Assembly (NCBI RefSeq): GCF_014651595.1
Contig: NZ_BMXE01000011.1
Location: 50,940-114,939, forward strand
DNA: 64,000 bases
Direction of reading: 5' to 3'
Source of the DNA: Pseudovibrio japonicus
GTDB taxonomy: Bacteria; Pseudomonadota; Alphaproteobacteria; Rhizobiales; Stappiaceae
Both the position numbers and the translations under genes were made by a program. This document shows positions 26,052 to 34,635 of this stretch, one piece after another. Every line of letters begins with the position of its first letter. Position 1 is the first letter of the stretch. The notes under the pieces are model-generated. The model was not told the DNA's origin. It did no database searches and saw only the letters and a list, made by a program, of their open reading frames with translations.

Positions 26052-26789
26052 ATGGCAGATCGTCAAACCCTCAAAACAGACTTCTTACCCTTGGAAGGTT
26101 CTCCGCCTGTTGAGTGGGTCATAGACGACGAACCCATCCCCTATGAGGTTGCGCAAAAGGAAATGGAAGAGCGCGTCGCCGCCATCGCTACTGGCGAAGC
26201 TGCCGAACGCGTCTGGCTTTTAGAGCATCCCCCACTTTATACAGCAGGCACAAGTGCAGATCCCGCTGACCTGATCGCGAAAGATCGGTTCCCCGTGTAT
26301 GAAACAGGCCGCGGAGGGCAGTATACATATCACGGTCCGGGACAACGTGTTGCTTATGTTATGCTCGATTTGAAGCGGCGCCAGCAAGACGTCCGTGCGT
26401 TTGTAGCAGCCCTTGAACAGTGGCTCATCGACACCCTATGGCAACACCACGTACGCGGTGAACGACGGGAAGATCGTGTCGGTGTTTGGGTTCAGCGTCC
26501 GGAAAAAGGCGAAGGTGTAGAAGACAAGATCGCAGCCATCGGAATCCGCCTGCGCAAGTGGGTAACCTTCCACGGCATCTCATTGAACGTGGACCCGGAC
26601 CTTGAGCACTTCACTGGAATTGTCCCCTGCGGCGTGCAAAAGCATGGCGTCACCAGCTTCGTTGATCTGGGCCTGCCACTGACCATGCCTGAGGTTGATA
26701 TCATTTTGCGTCAGCAGTTCGAAGAGATCTTCGGCGCCACAGTTTCCGTGGACTCGTCCACGTTGGCGCAAACAGGCCACAGCGAATAA
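26052..26789 (+). CDS. lipB: octanoyltransferase LipB
   Basis: 245 residues. LipB moves the octanoyl group from acyl carrier protein to lipoyl-dependent enzymes. [20 protein letters not shown] is the family signature. The catalytic Lys lies in [16 protein letters not shown] and the catalytic Cys in [11 protein letters not shown]. The size is slightly above the common 210-230. Its TAA touches the stop of the acylphosphatase gene on the other strand without any gap. Confidence 0.96.
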   Translation: MADRQTLKTDFLPLEGSPPVEWVIDDEPIPYEVAQKEMEERVAAIATGEAAERVWLLEHPPLYTAGTSADPADLIAKDRFPVYETGRGGQYTYHGPGQRVAYVMLDLKRRQQDVRAFVAALEQWLIDTLWQHHVRGERREDRVGVWVQRPEKGEGVEDKIAAIGIRLRKWVTFHGISLNVDPDLEHFTGIVPCGVQKHGVTSFVDLGLPLTMPEVDIILRQQFEEIFGATVSVDSSTLAQTGHSE

Positions 26790-27059
26790 CTAGTACTCGA
26801 TGCGGAACGCCCCCTTCTCCTCGGGGACGTCTTCCAACAGTCTGATCGAGTCAACTTCTGCACAGGCTGGCCCTTGTTGGGCCGCCATCAACAATGCATC
26901 GACCTTTTCCGGTTCACCGGTAACAACCGCTTCCACAGACCCGTCGGCATTGTTCTTACACCAACCGGAAACACCCAGCATTCCGGCCTTCTTATAAAGC
27001 CACGCACGATAGCCAACACCCTGCACCAATCCGGTGATGGAAAAGTGTGTGGTTTTCAT
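26790..27059 (-). CDS. acyP: acylphosphatase
   Basis: 89 residues from the ATG at 27059, preceded by GGGAG; the frame is open to 27158. The active-site loop GLVQGVGYRAWL holds the catalytic Arg, and WCKNNADGSVEAVV holds the catalytic Asn (GxxxNxxDGxVE motif). Acylphosphatases hydrolyse carboxyl phosphates such as acetyl phosphate in the cytosol. Convergent with lipB, with stops abutting. Confidence 0.94.
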   Translation of the reverse strand: MKTTHFSITGLVQGVGYRAWLYKKAGMLGVSGWCKNNADGSVEAVVTGEPEKVDALLMAAQQGPACAEVDSIRLLEDVPEEKGAFRIEY

Positions 27060-27380
27060 CGGTCTCTCCCGGTGCATTTTGGCCCCGCAAACAAAGCTCT
27101 TTATCTCAGCCGATGACCTTTGCATACGCCCAGGTCCAGCTGCAGCCTTAGATTGCAAGCCTACTAAGAAACATCAATTCCCATATCTAATAGGTAGACC
27201 TTTAGAAGAGACTTTATGAATTTTCTCAAATCCCGCCTGACTGCTCTTTCTTTCTCGGCAATCACCGCATCTCCACCAGCTCGGGCCATTTCAAAATGCA
27301 AATTTGGAAGCCAGTTCAAGGAGGTAACCGAAACAGCTAACTATGAAAAAGGCACCACTTATTTCTGGCACAACGCAATG

Positions 27381-27410
27381 AAAAAGCCCGGCATCTTTGG
27401 CCGGGCTTTG
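27381..27410 (-). terminator. intrinsic terminator of the RibN-like gene
   Basis: On the minus strand AGCCCGGC, loop, GCCGGGCT and T5 directly after the transporter stop. The 65-residue plus-strand ORF across it is not supported as a gene. Confidence 0.85.
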
Positions 27411-27413
27411 TAA

Positions 27414-28313
27414 TTAGCTCTGCTTGCGCTCTACATGCACACTGTAAAGTGAGGCGCCTATAATCAGCGCAGCCCCAAGCCACAAGTTGCCCGGAGGCAC
27501 CCAGGCAAAGACAAGAAACCCGCACAACACATTGAGCGGCAGCTTGAGGTGATCAAACGGCTGAAGGTAAGCCGCATCGACCTTCTCATAGGCCATCGCC
27601 AGCGAGCCCTGCGCAATGGCGCCCAAAAGCCCCGCAAGAATAAGCAGCCACCACATGTTCATGCCCACAGGCATAACAAGGCCACCCGGTGCCAACAAAG
27701 CGAGCACCAGATTAACAGGCGTCAGTAGCAGAAGCAGATAAAGCGTAACCGACTGTGGACTCTCCGTTTCTTCCAGCTTCTTCATGCACAAAATGGAGCT
27801 ACCCCACAACAGGGCCGCGATAATTGGCAGGAAGGCAACCAGCTGGAAAGCATCGTCCCATGGGCTCAGGATAATCATGCCACCAACAAAGCCGACAGCT
27901 GTCGCCATCCAGCGCTGGCTACTCGCCTTTTCACCCAGAAAGAACGCCGCACCAATGGTTACGAAGAACGGCGAAGTCATCAACAGCGCAATCGCCTGCC
28001 AGATCGGCACACCATTCGCGAGACCCGCCACCCAGAACTGAACGCCCAGCGCAGCCAAAAAGACGCGGAACACATGCAGTGCCAGCTGCTCTGTACGTAA
28101 ACCGCCAACGCCAATCCGCCAGATTACCGGCAGCATGGCAATCAACGAGATGAGATATTGCCAGAAGGTCGCGCTCGTGGAGCTAAGCCCCTGCACCATT
28201 GTCAGATACTGCATGGCAGAGTTGGTCACAGCAAACGCTGCACCGGCAAACACCATCCAGCTTGCACCAATTACGGCTGCAGACGCGCGGGTAGAGCTAC
28301 GTGATACACTCAT
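27414..28313 (-). CDS. ribN: EamA/DMT transporter, probable riboflavin transporter RibN
   Basis: 299 residues with ten hydrophobic segments in two EamA repeats, as in drug/metabolite transporters. Motifs include FAGAAFAVTNSAMQYL at the N terminus and AIAQGSLAMAYEKVDAAYLQ in the second repeat. The transport call comes from the family; the substrate comes from the FMN riboswitch 134 bases upstream on the same strand. RibN of Rhizobium is the known EamA riboflavin carrier under FMN control, so this is probably an orthologue. AGAGG stands 8 bases before the ATG. Confidence 0.88.
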   Translation of the reverse strand: MSVSRSSTRASAAVIGASWMVFAGAAFAVTNSAMQYLTMVQGLSSTSATFWQYLISLIAMLPVIWRIGVGGLRTEQLALHVFRVFLAALGVQFWVAGLANGVPIWQAIALLMTSPFFVTIGAAFFLGEKASSQRWMATAVGFVGGMIILSPWDDAFQLVAFLPIIAALLWGSSILCMKKLEETESPQSVTLYLLLLLTPVNLVLALLAPGGLVMPVGMNMWWLLILAGLLGAIAQGSLAMAYEKVDAAYLQPFDHLKLPLNVLCGFLVFAWVPPGNLWLGAALIIGASLYSVHVERKQS

Positions 28314-28448
28314 GCACGCACCTCTAAGTCATTATTCAAAAACAGATTATTCATAAAATTCTTTCTGATCCAAAGGACGGAAAACCGCCAAGTTTCATTG
28401 AATCAGGACGCGCAGGCAAAAAAGGCTCCGCAGAACACTCCCCACCCA

Positions 28449-28586
28449 CATTCTCTTTCATCCGGACTATAACCGTCGGTTCCGGGATCACACCGGATCT
28501 GCTGACCCTTCCCTTGCAAAGAAGGCGCTCGCGGACTTGTGGCTCTAAGGCCCATCACCACCGGTAGGGAATTTCACCCCGCCCTG
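28449..28586 (-). promoter_or_regulatory. FMN riboswitch (RFN element)
   Basis: The minus strand reads AGGGCGGGGTGAAATTCCC, CTACCGGTGGTGATGGGCC, CCGCGAGCG, AGCAGATCCGGTG and GACGGTTATAGTCCGGATG, ending GAGAATG: all conserved blocks of the RFN element in the right order. It lies upstream of the EamA transporter with no other gene between. Binding FMN should lower expression of the downstream gene. The expression platform in the 134-base gap is not clear. Confidence 0.95.
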
Positions 28587-28751
28587 AGAATTAGCTCCCA
28601 CAATCGGGAGACTTGTTTTCTAACAGATTCTCAGAAAATTGCGAGCTGTCTTTCAGTCTAACTGAAAACCCACTTATCAACAGGGTGCCAGCTGGGCGTT
28701 GCCACGAAACTATGGAGTAGATCACCGCCCAGCGCTTCAGATCTTATAGCC

Positions 28752-29174
28752 CTACCGCAAGTCCCATTGACGTAATTCGTCGCGGTAGGTCTCAGGAAAG
28801 TCCCAGTGCTCCGCCGCCGCCAGCACACCCTCCCACGCTTTTGCATGGGGTTTGCCTATGCGGGCAGTCCGGCTCACATAGATAATGGCAGACTTATTCT
28901 GCCTGCCACTGCGAACCGGAAGAAAGACCTTATCCACCCCTTTGCGAAACAGCGCCTCAGCCCCGTCAACCACAGCAACCTCGCCGATCCGACAATCCCA
29001 CAGCACACCATGCACACGCTTCCCTGGCGCTTTCACCATGGAAGGCACACCCTCAGAGGTCACGATAAATCGGTATCCATCCATAGAGGCCGGCCCAAGC
29101 GCTTTGGCGCTTGGACACCGGCTTGTCATGATTGTTGGGTTCATCAAGCGGCCATAAGAAAAGTAAATTGGCAT
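28752..29174 (-). CDS. gamma-glutamylcyclotransferase-like protein
   Basis: 140 residues. The opening MPIYFSYGRLMNPTIM is the YGSNM-type nucleotide/substrate loop of the GGCT/AIG2 fold (YGRLM here). Later RVHGVLWDCRIGEVAVVD and LPVRSGRQNKSAIIYVS fit the barrel. The catalytic Glu position is not obvious. It follows the HAD gene by 24 bases and pccA before that, suggesting one operon. Activity on gamma-glutamyl peptides is not assured. Confidence 0.8.
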   Translation of the reverse strand: MPIYFSYGRLMNPTIMTSRCPSAKALGPASMDGYRFIVTSEGVPSMVKAPGKRVHGVLWDCRIGEVAVVDGAEALFRKGVDKVFLPVRSGRQNKSAIIYVSRTARIGKPHAKAWEGVLAAAEHWDFPETYRDELRQWDLR

Positions 29175-29198
29175 CAGTTCAACTCACTACAAGGAAAA

Positions 29199-29861
29199 TC
29201 AGGCAACCAGACTGTCAGCAAGGTGTTCACCAAGCTCTTCACGCGAGCCAACCACGGTATCAGTGCCACATTCGGCAAACTCTTCTTCAGAGCCATAGCC
29301 CCAAAGCACACCGATCGACCGGACACCGTTTTTCTTCGCAGCAATAATGTCGTGCTTGCGATCCCCGATCATGATGCACTGCGAGGCATCCAGCTTTTCC
29401 TGTTCAAGCAGATAAGCCAGTAGGTCCACTTTATTGCTACGGGTCATATCGAGCTCGCAGCCATAGGTTTTCTCGAAGAAGTCATCCATCTCAAAATGGG
29501 CAACGATCTTCTCCGCATACACCCATGCCTTCGAGGTGCACACAAACAAGCGGTCCCCACGATCCTTTGCCGCCTGCAAGACCTCAATGATCCCGTCATA
29601 GCGCTCGTTCTCATAAAGTCCTACAGTGGTAAAGCGCTCACGATAAAGGCGGATTCCCTCATAAATCAGCGCTTCATCTTCTGTGTTCAGAAGCTGGCGA
29701 TACGTTTCTGTGAGTGGAGGCCCGATAACAAAGGCGAGTTCTTCAGCCGGAGGAACATCGCGGCCAAGCTTTTCAAGTGCATGCTGAACACTTGTTACAA
29801 TGCCGACAAAAGGGTCAGTCAGCGTTCCATCAAGATCAAAAAGCAGAGTGCGCAAAGCCAA
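29199..29861 (-). CDS. HAD family hydrolase (phosphoglycolate phosphatase-like)
   Basis: 220 residues. The HAD motif I is LLFDLDGTLTD with the nucleophile Asp; motif II is VCTSKAW; motif III/IV lie at KVDLL and MIGDRKHDIIAAKKNG. A four-helix cap is expected from the size (subfamily I). The family cleaves phosphate esters of small metabolites; Gph is the nearest model, but substrate is not determined. Located 35 bases after pccA, upstream of the GGCT-like gene. Confidence 0.88.
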   Translation of the reverse strand: MALRTLLFDLDGTLTDPFVGIVTSVQHALEKLGRDVPPAEELAFVIGPPLTETYRQLLNTEDEALIYEGIRLYRERFTTVGLYENERYDGIIEVLQAAKDRGDRLFVCTSKAWVYAEKIVAHFEMDDFFEKTYGCELDMTRSNKVDLLAYLLEQEKLDASQCIMIGDRKHDIIAAKKNGVRSIGVLWGYGSEEEFAECGTDTVVGSREELGEHLADSLVA

Positions 29862-29896
29862 ATCCTCACCTCAGGAATTGGCTTCGCGCCAACTCC

Positions 29897-31909
29897 TTAT
29901 TCAAATTCCATGATAATGGCATCAACGGCCAGACTGTCACCCGGAGCAGCCTTGATAGCGCTTATCACACAATCGCGCTCGGCCCGAAGCACATTTTCCA
30001 TTTTCATGGCTTCAACAACCGCCAGCTGCTCCCCAGCCTTCACTTCCTGCCCCTCTTCCACATTAAGAGAAACAACAAGACCCGGCATCGGGCAAAGCAA
30101 CAAGCTGGATGTATCTGGAGCAACCTTCTCAGGCATCAACGCAGCAAGTTCAGCATTGCGCGGCGTCATCACCTTGGCAACGACCGAATACCCCTGCCAG
30201 TCCAGTTGGTAGCCATTCTCGATAGGACGCACCTGCACACTCACAGGCCTCTCTGCCACATGACCTTTCCACAGCATGTCACCGGGAACCCAGTCAGAGG
30301 CAATCCGAGCGTGCAGGCCACCGTCAACGCAAACATCAATATCAAGCGGAGTAACTGCCATGCCCTCAATTAGTTCCGCATCCAGTTTCTCACCATTGAT
30401 CAGAACACCCCATTCACGGCGCACACCACCATGATGCGGACGCAGACGACCCGGCAAATGGTCAAGACGCTCACGCTCAATCAGATGCATGGAAAGCGCA
30501 ACCGACGCCAGCACATTACGCGCTTCTTCATCTGGAGTAGCTGGCTCAAAACCGTCAGGATATTCGTCGTCAATAAAGCTGGTCGACAATTGGCCGGACC
30601 GCCAGCGCGGGTGCTTCATCAGCGAGGCAAGGAACGGCACGTTGTGCTGGATGCCATCCACCTGAAATTCATCCAGTGCTGTGCTCATGCCTTCAATCGC
30701 TTCTGCACGGGTCGGCGCATAAGTCACCAGCTTGGCGATCATCGGGTCGTAGAACATGGAGATCTCGGAACCTTCCACCACGCCAGTGTCGTTACGCACA
30801 ACGAAACCACCGTGATCACCTTCAACAGGCGGGCGGTAGCGTGTCAGACGACCAATGGATGGCAGGAAGTTGCGGTATGGATCTTCTGCGTAAATGCGGC
30901 TCTCAACAGACCATCCATTCAGCTTGACCTCATCCTGCTTGATGGAAAGCTCTTCCCCCGCAGCAACACGGATCATCTGCTCAACAAGATCAACACCGGT
31001 GATCAGCTCTGTAACCGGATGCTCCACCTGCAGGCGGGTGTTCATTTCAAGGAAGTAGAAACTCTTGTCCTGCCCCGCCACAAACTCAACTGTACCAGCA
31101 CTGTCGTAATCCACTGCCTTGGCAAGAGCTACAGCCTGCTCTCCCATCTTGCGCCGCGTTTCCTCATCCAGCAATGGGGATGGAGCTTCTTCAATCACCT
31201 TCTGGTTACGGCGCTGAATAGAACACTCGCGCTCGCCCAGATAGATTGCATTACCGTGTTTATCACCCATCACCTGAATTTCGATATGGCGCGGGTTCTC
31301 AATAAACTTCTCGATGAAGATGCGGTCATCACCGAAAGAGCTGATTGCTTCGGATTTTGCACGTTCAAAGCCATCCATGGCTTCTTCGTCGTTCCAAGCG
31401 ATGCGCATACCTTTACCGCCACCGCCAGCGGAGGCCTTGATCATCACCGGATAACCAATCTGGGAAGCGATGCGCTTGGCATCCTCAGGGCTCTCAATCA
31501 GCCCCATATAGCCTGGAACCGTAGAAACTTCGGCTTCAGATGCAAAGCGTTTGGAGGTGATCTTGTCTCCCATCACCTCGATCGCTTTTGGATTAGGGCC
31601 GATAAAGACAATGCCTTCCTGCTTCAGGCGCTCACAGAACTCTGCGCGCTCGGAAAGGAACCCATAGCCCGGATGCACAGCTTCTGCACCAGTCTGCTTG
31701 CACGCTTCGATAATCTTGTCGATCACAAGGTATGATTTTGCTGCAGCCGGCTCCCCAATGTGAACGGCCTCATCAGCCATCTCCACATGAAGCGCATCGA
31801 GGTCCGCATCGGAGTAAACAGCAACCGTTTTGATCCCCATCGATCTCGCCGTTTTTATTACACGGCAAGCGATTTCACCACGGTTTGCGATCAGAATCTT
31901 TGAAAACAT
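29897..31909 (-). CDS. pccA: propionyl-CoA carboxylase, biotin-containing alpha subunit
   Basis: 670 residues from the ATG at 31909 (GGGATGGG before it). Biotin carboxylase domain (about 1-450) opens MFSKILIANRGEIACRVIK, with ATP loop KASAGGGGKGMRI and EMNTRLQVEHPVTE. A middle BT-type linker follows, and the last 75 residues are a biotinyl domain with the target lysine in VEAMKMENVL. Together with the pccB product it converts propionyl-CoA to methylmalonyl-CoA. pccB lies at 35137 on the same strand, but folB and five other genes run the other way in between. The HAD and GGCT-like genes follow closely. Confidence 0.93.
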   Translation of the reverse strand: MFSKILIANRGEIACRVIKTARSMGIKTVAVYSDADLDALHVEMADEAVHIGEPAAAKSYLVIDKIIEACKQTGAEAVHPGYGFLSERAEFCERLKQEGIVFIGPNPKAIEVMGDKITSKRFASEAEVSTVPGYMGLIESPEDAKRIASQIGYPVMIKASAGGGGKGMRIAWNDEEAMDGFERAKSEAISSFGDDRIFIEKFIENPRHIEIQVMGDKHGNAIYLGERECSIQRRNQKVIEEAPSPLLDEETRRKMGEQAVALAKAVDYDSAGTVEFVAGQDKSFYFLEMNTRLQVEHPVTELITGVDLVEQMIRVAAGEELSIKQDEVKLNGWSVESRIYAEDPYRNFLPSIGRLTRYRPPVEGDHGGFVVRNDTGVVEGSEISMFYDPMIAKLVTYAPTRAEAIEGMSTALDEFQVDGIQHNVPFLASLMKHPRWRSGQLSTSFIDDEYPDGFEPATPDEEARNVLASVALSMHLIERERLDHLPGRLRPHHGGVRREWGVLINGEKLDAELIEGMAVTPLDIDVCVDGGLHARIASDWVPGDMLWKGHVAERPVSVQVRPIENGYQLDWQGYSVVAKVMTPRNAELAALMPEKVAPDTSSLLLCPMPGLVVSLNVEEGQEVKAGEQLAVVEAMKMENVLRAERDCVISAIKAAPGDSLAVDAIIMEFE

Positions 31910-32158
31910 GCGCCCATCCCACATACACACCTTCTTTATTTACAGTGCAGGGTTGTAGGCACCTGGCCGCGCTTCCGCAACCTCACAATAGGGCGAAGAA
32001 ACATGCACTTTCCTCAACGTAACAGATATCATCCAATTCTGGAATAAGGTCTCTTTATCACGCGCACGCAGGGCATTTTCCAATCAAGTGCATTGTGTTT
32101 CGCCGCGACCTCTGGCAACACAGTTTAAACCATCAAAGAATTCCTCAGGAGCGAAACA

Positions 32159-32539
32159 ATGAATGAAAACAAGATATTTTTGGAAGGCTTATCATTCTTT
32201 GCATTCCACGGCCTGCATGAAGAAGAAGCCAAATTGGGTCAACGCTTTATCATCGACCTGACCTGCTGGGCAGATTTTGAAAAGGCAACCACCTCTGACA
32301 ACTACGAAGACACCATCTGCTACGGCACACTGGCAAAAACTGTAGAGGATGTTGTGACAAACTCGCGTTTCAACCTTTTGGAGCGTCTGGCCGGTGCCAT
32401 CTGCGAGGCGGTCTTTGCCATGGACCAGCGAATCTCCAAAATCAACGTGAAAGTTAATAAGCCATCTGCGCCAGTGCCGGTACATACTGGTGGTTTTGGT
32501 GTGGAAGTGACACGTGCAAGACCTACCAACACCCGTTAA
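32159..32539 (+). CDS. folB: dihydroneopterin aldolase (FolB)
   Basis: 126 residues (family about 120). FolB cleaves dihydroneopterin in folate synthesis. FLEGLSFFAFHGLHEEEAKLGQ holds the FHG(x)HxxE signature with its catalytic Glu, and the substrate segment LLERLAGAICEAVF is conserved, with VNKPSAPVP near the end. The start is fixed by size and by GAGCGA before it. It opens the plus-strand block inside the pccA-pccB interval. Confidence 0.94.
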   Translation: MNENKIFLEGLSFFAFHGLHEEEAKLGQRFIIDLTCWADFEKATTSDNYEDTICYGTLAKTVEDVVTNSRFNLLERLAGAICEAVFAMDQRISKINVKVNKPSAPVPVHTGGFGVEVTRARPTNTR

Positions 32540-32676
32540 TTCACCCGAATATAATTTAGAACCAGCTAACCAAAGCTTTTCATGTTACTCGCCCTGATCC
32601 GCGATCGCCTTCTAAACTTATGAAACAGCGGCTTTAAGGCCAAAACTTTCATCTGCTTTGTAAGGCAACGGACCCG

Positions 32677-32976
32677 ATGCGGAATGCTCCTACCACGATA
32701 ATTGTTGGCAGCCTCATTTCACTCCTGTGGGTAGCCTCGGCCAACGCGCAGGGGCGCCCCGATGCCAGAACCATGACCTGCGAACAGGCCAAACAGCTCG
32801 TCGCCGACCTTGGTGGTGTTGTGATTACCACTGGTCAGCGCACCTATCAGCGTTTTGTTAAAGATAGAAGGTATTGCGAGCGCAGCGAGGTTCTCCGCCG
32901 CGAGTGGACACAAACCCTGGACGACCGTGCCTGCCAAGTCGGATACCGCTGCGCACCTCACACACAGCGGAACTAG
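32677..32976 (+). CDS. small secreted four-cysteine protein, array member 1
   Basis: 99 residues. A signal peptide (about 1-24) ends SANA, before QGRPDARTMTC. The mature part has four Cys: MTCEQAKQLV, RRYCERSE, DRACQ and VGYRC. The pattern QGRPD.R.MTC.QA...V...GG.V..TG..TY.RFV...RYC is that of a small alphaproteobacterial periplasmic/secreted family without known function. Member 2 starts 17 bases later, so the two are an operon. The four Cys probably form two disulphides. Confidence 0.8.
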   Translation: MRNAPTTIIVGSLISLLWVASANAQGRPDARTMTCEQAKQLVADLGGVVITTGQRTYQRFVKDRRYCERSEVLRREWTQTLDDRACQVGYRCAPHTQRN

Positions 32977-32993
32977 CAGACACAGAGGCGACC

Positions 32994-33302
32994 ATGCGGA
33001 TTTCAACCTTACTCATTATTGCCAGCACGCTGGCCTTTGCAACACCAGCTGCCGCGCAGGGCCGTCCAGACACCCGACAAATGACATGCGACCAAGCCCG
33101 CTTAACCGTTCAGCGTGCTGGCGGCATTGTCTTAAGCACCGGCCCACGCACCTACGATCGCTTTGTGAGCGGGCTCCGGTACTGCGCTTCCTTTGAGCGC
33201 CTGAGGAGCCGGTGGGTTCCGACCAGCGATGTGCCGCAGTGTTTCATAGGCTACTCCTGCGCGGCCCCTCGCAACAGCGGGGATAGGTTCTTCTTCGACT
33301 AG
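32994..33302 (+). CDS. small secreted four-cysteine protein, array member 2
   Basis: 102 residues from the ATG at 32994, preceded by GAGG. A signal peptide ends TPAAA, then QGRPDTRQMTCDQARLTV. The four Cys are in MTCDQ, LRYCASF, PQCFI and IGYSC, at the same spacing as member 1; YDRFVSG and LRSRWVPTSD continue the shared pattern. The C terminus has an extra acidic/aromatic tail DRFFFD. Clearly a paralogue of member 1. Unknown function. Confidence 0.82.
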   Translation: MRISTLLIIASTLAFATPAAAQGRPDTRQMTCDQARLTVQRAGGIVLSTGPRTYDRFVSGLRYCASFERLRSRWVPTSDVPQCFIGYSCAAPRNSGDRFFFD

Positions 33303-33813
33303 GGACCTTGTTGGGCCTGCATGGGCATGTTTGTGCAGGCCATCCTGCGCGCCTCCAGAACAAGCTCGTTCACACCAGCTCTACCAGAGCATGGTTGCAC
33401 ACACCATTTTGCACCACCATCATGCAAAATTGTGCGCTCTGTCACAGACATGCAAGTAATCCCCAAGAGCAACAAGACACGAAACCGTTACCACCTAAAC
33501 TTTCAGGTTGTGAAAAGATAATTTTGTGCTCCAAAACACATCTTACTCAATTTTTTCCAGTAAACATACAATCATCAACGAACAACAACACACATAAATC
33601 GTAGAAACAAAATAATAAGACACAGATTAACTTGCTATAACAAAACAATAACTACGAGAACAAAAGATATAAGACGGCAGGGAGCTGCCTTGTATCAGTC
33701 TAAATTGCAAAGACATGCCGTAAAAAATAACGATGACCGGCAATACCCCATCAGGAAGACTACTCCATCTGGTCTTCCGCTCTGAAAAACGACGAACACT
33801 GAAAGTAAAACCA
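33303..33813. other. AT-rich intergenic region inside the secreted-protein array
   Basis: 511 bases separating members 2 and 3. From about 33480 it is strongly AT-rich and probably carries the promoter of the derived three-gene block. No supported ORF is seen. Confidence 0.5.
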
Positions 33814-34104
33814 ATGAAAAAGATCGCTCTGACCCTATCCGTCCTCGGCCTCGTATCCGCTGCTTCCATGGCTCAGGCCGCACTGGTAAACACCGCTGAC
33901 CTGACCTCCTCCCAAGCCAAAGCACTCGTGCAGGACAAAGGTGCAATCGTACTGTCTACCGCCCCAGGCCTCTATGATCGCTATGTAGCAAACGCCTCCT
34001 TCTGTGCCCCGGACGAAGATACACAACGCGCTTATGTGGTGACCAAGGACTCCAACCATTCCCTCATCGGCTACACCTGTGTCGTAGACAACAACGAGCG
34101 CTAA
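33814..34104 (+). CDS. small secreted two-cysteine protein, array member 3
   Basis: 96 residues. Signal peptide MKKIALTLSVLGLVSAASMA ends at QAA. The mature part keeps the array pattern SSQAKALVQDKGAIVLSTA, GLYDRYVANASFCAPDED and SLIGYTCVVD, but has only two Cys (second and fourth of members 1-2); MTC is replaced by DLTSS, and the third Cys by SLI. It is nearly identical to member 4. The ribosome binding site is weak (GAAAG). Confidence 0.85.
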   Translation: MKKIALTLSVLGLVSAASMAQAALVNTADLTSSQAKALVQDKGAIVLSTAPGLYDRYVANASFCAPDEDTQRAYVVTKDSNHSLIGYTCVVDNNER

Positions 34105-34155
34105 TACCTAACCCGCCCCAAGTTAGAAGCACTCCCCCATCATCAACAGTATTGG

Positions 34156-34179
34156 AGGGACTGGCTTACTCCAGTCCCT
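34156..34179. other. hairpin in the spacer between members 3 and 4
   Basis: AGGGACTGG, loop CTTACT, CCAGTCCCT: a perfect 9-bp stem 52 bases after member 3. The second spacer has a different sequence with an equally good stem at the corresponding place. No T-run follows. Confidence 0.7.
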
Positions 34180-34226
34180 TCCCGAAAAAACTGACACATA
34201 CTCTACAAAATTTGAAAGCAAGACCA

Positions 34227-34517
34227 ATGAAGAAGATCGCTCTGACCCTATCCGTCCTCGGCCTCGTATCCGCTGCTTCCATGGCTCAGGCCGCTCTGGT
34301 GAACACTGGCGACCTGACCACCTCCCAGGCAAAGGCGCTCGTGCAGGACAAAGGCGCAATCGTACTGTCCACCGCCCCAGGCATTTATGATCGCTATGTT
34401 GCAAACGCATCTTTCTGTGCCCCGCATGAAGACACACAGCGCGCCTACGTCGTGACCAAGGATTCCAACAGCTCCCTCATCGGTTACACCTGCGTAGTAG
34501 ACAACGACGAACGCTAA
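34227..34517 (+). CDS. small secreted two-cysteine protein, array member 4
   Basis: 96 residues, same signal peptide as member 3 and about 90% identical overall (TGDLTTSQAKALVQ, GIYDRYVANASFCAPHED, SSLIGYTCVVDNDER). Start-to-start distance from member 3 is 413 bases, and the spacers are partly alignable, so the block arose by tandem duplication of about 410 bases. Two Cys only. Confidence 0.85.
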   Translation: MKKIALTLSVLGLVSAASMAQAALVNTGDLTTSQAKALVQDKGAIVLSTAPGIYDRYVANASFCAPHEDTQRAYVVTKDSNSSLIGYTCVVDNDER

Positions 34518-34568
34518 TATCTAAGGCACCCCAGGTTAGAACCAACCCCATCACTACACTTAAAAAGA

Positions 34569-34593
34569 GAAAGGCTGTTACCCCCAGCCTTTC
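34569..34593. other. hairpin in the spacer between members 4 and 5
   Basis: GAAAGGCTG, loop, CAGCCTTTC: a perfect 9-bp stem, 52 bases after member 4, the same offset as the hairpin after member 3. Sequences differ but pairing is kept. Confidence 0.7.
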
Positions 34594-34635
34594 CCGCAAA
34601 AACTCATAAAGAATACAAAATCGAAAGCTAAAACA

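Noticed and set aside
27216..27413. 65-residue plus-strand ORF with a signal-like start
   Set aside because: Its 3' end reads through the transporter terminator hairpin, and no family or downstream gene supports it.
30431..31735. 434-residue plus-strand ORF opposite pccA
   Set aside because: It lies wholly antisense to a clear biotin carboxylase gene, and its composition (His, Arg and Leu rich) is that of a shadow frame.
33308..33604. 98-residue ORF in the array spacer
   Set aside because: No signal peptide, no similarity to the array members and poor codon use; treated as non-coding.
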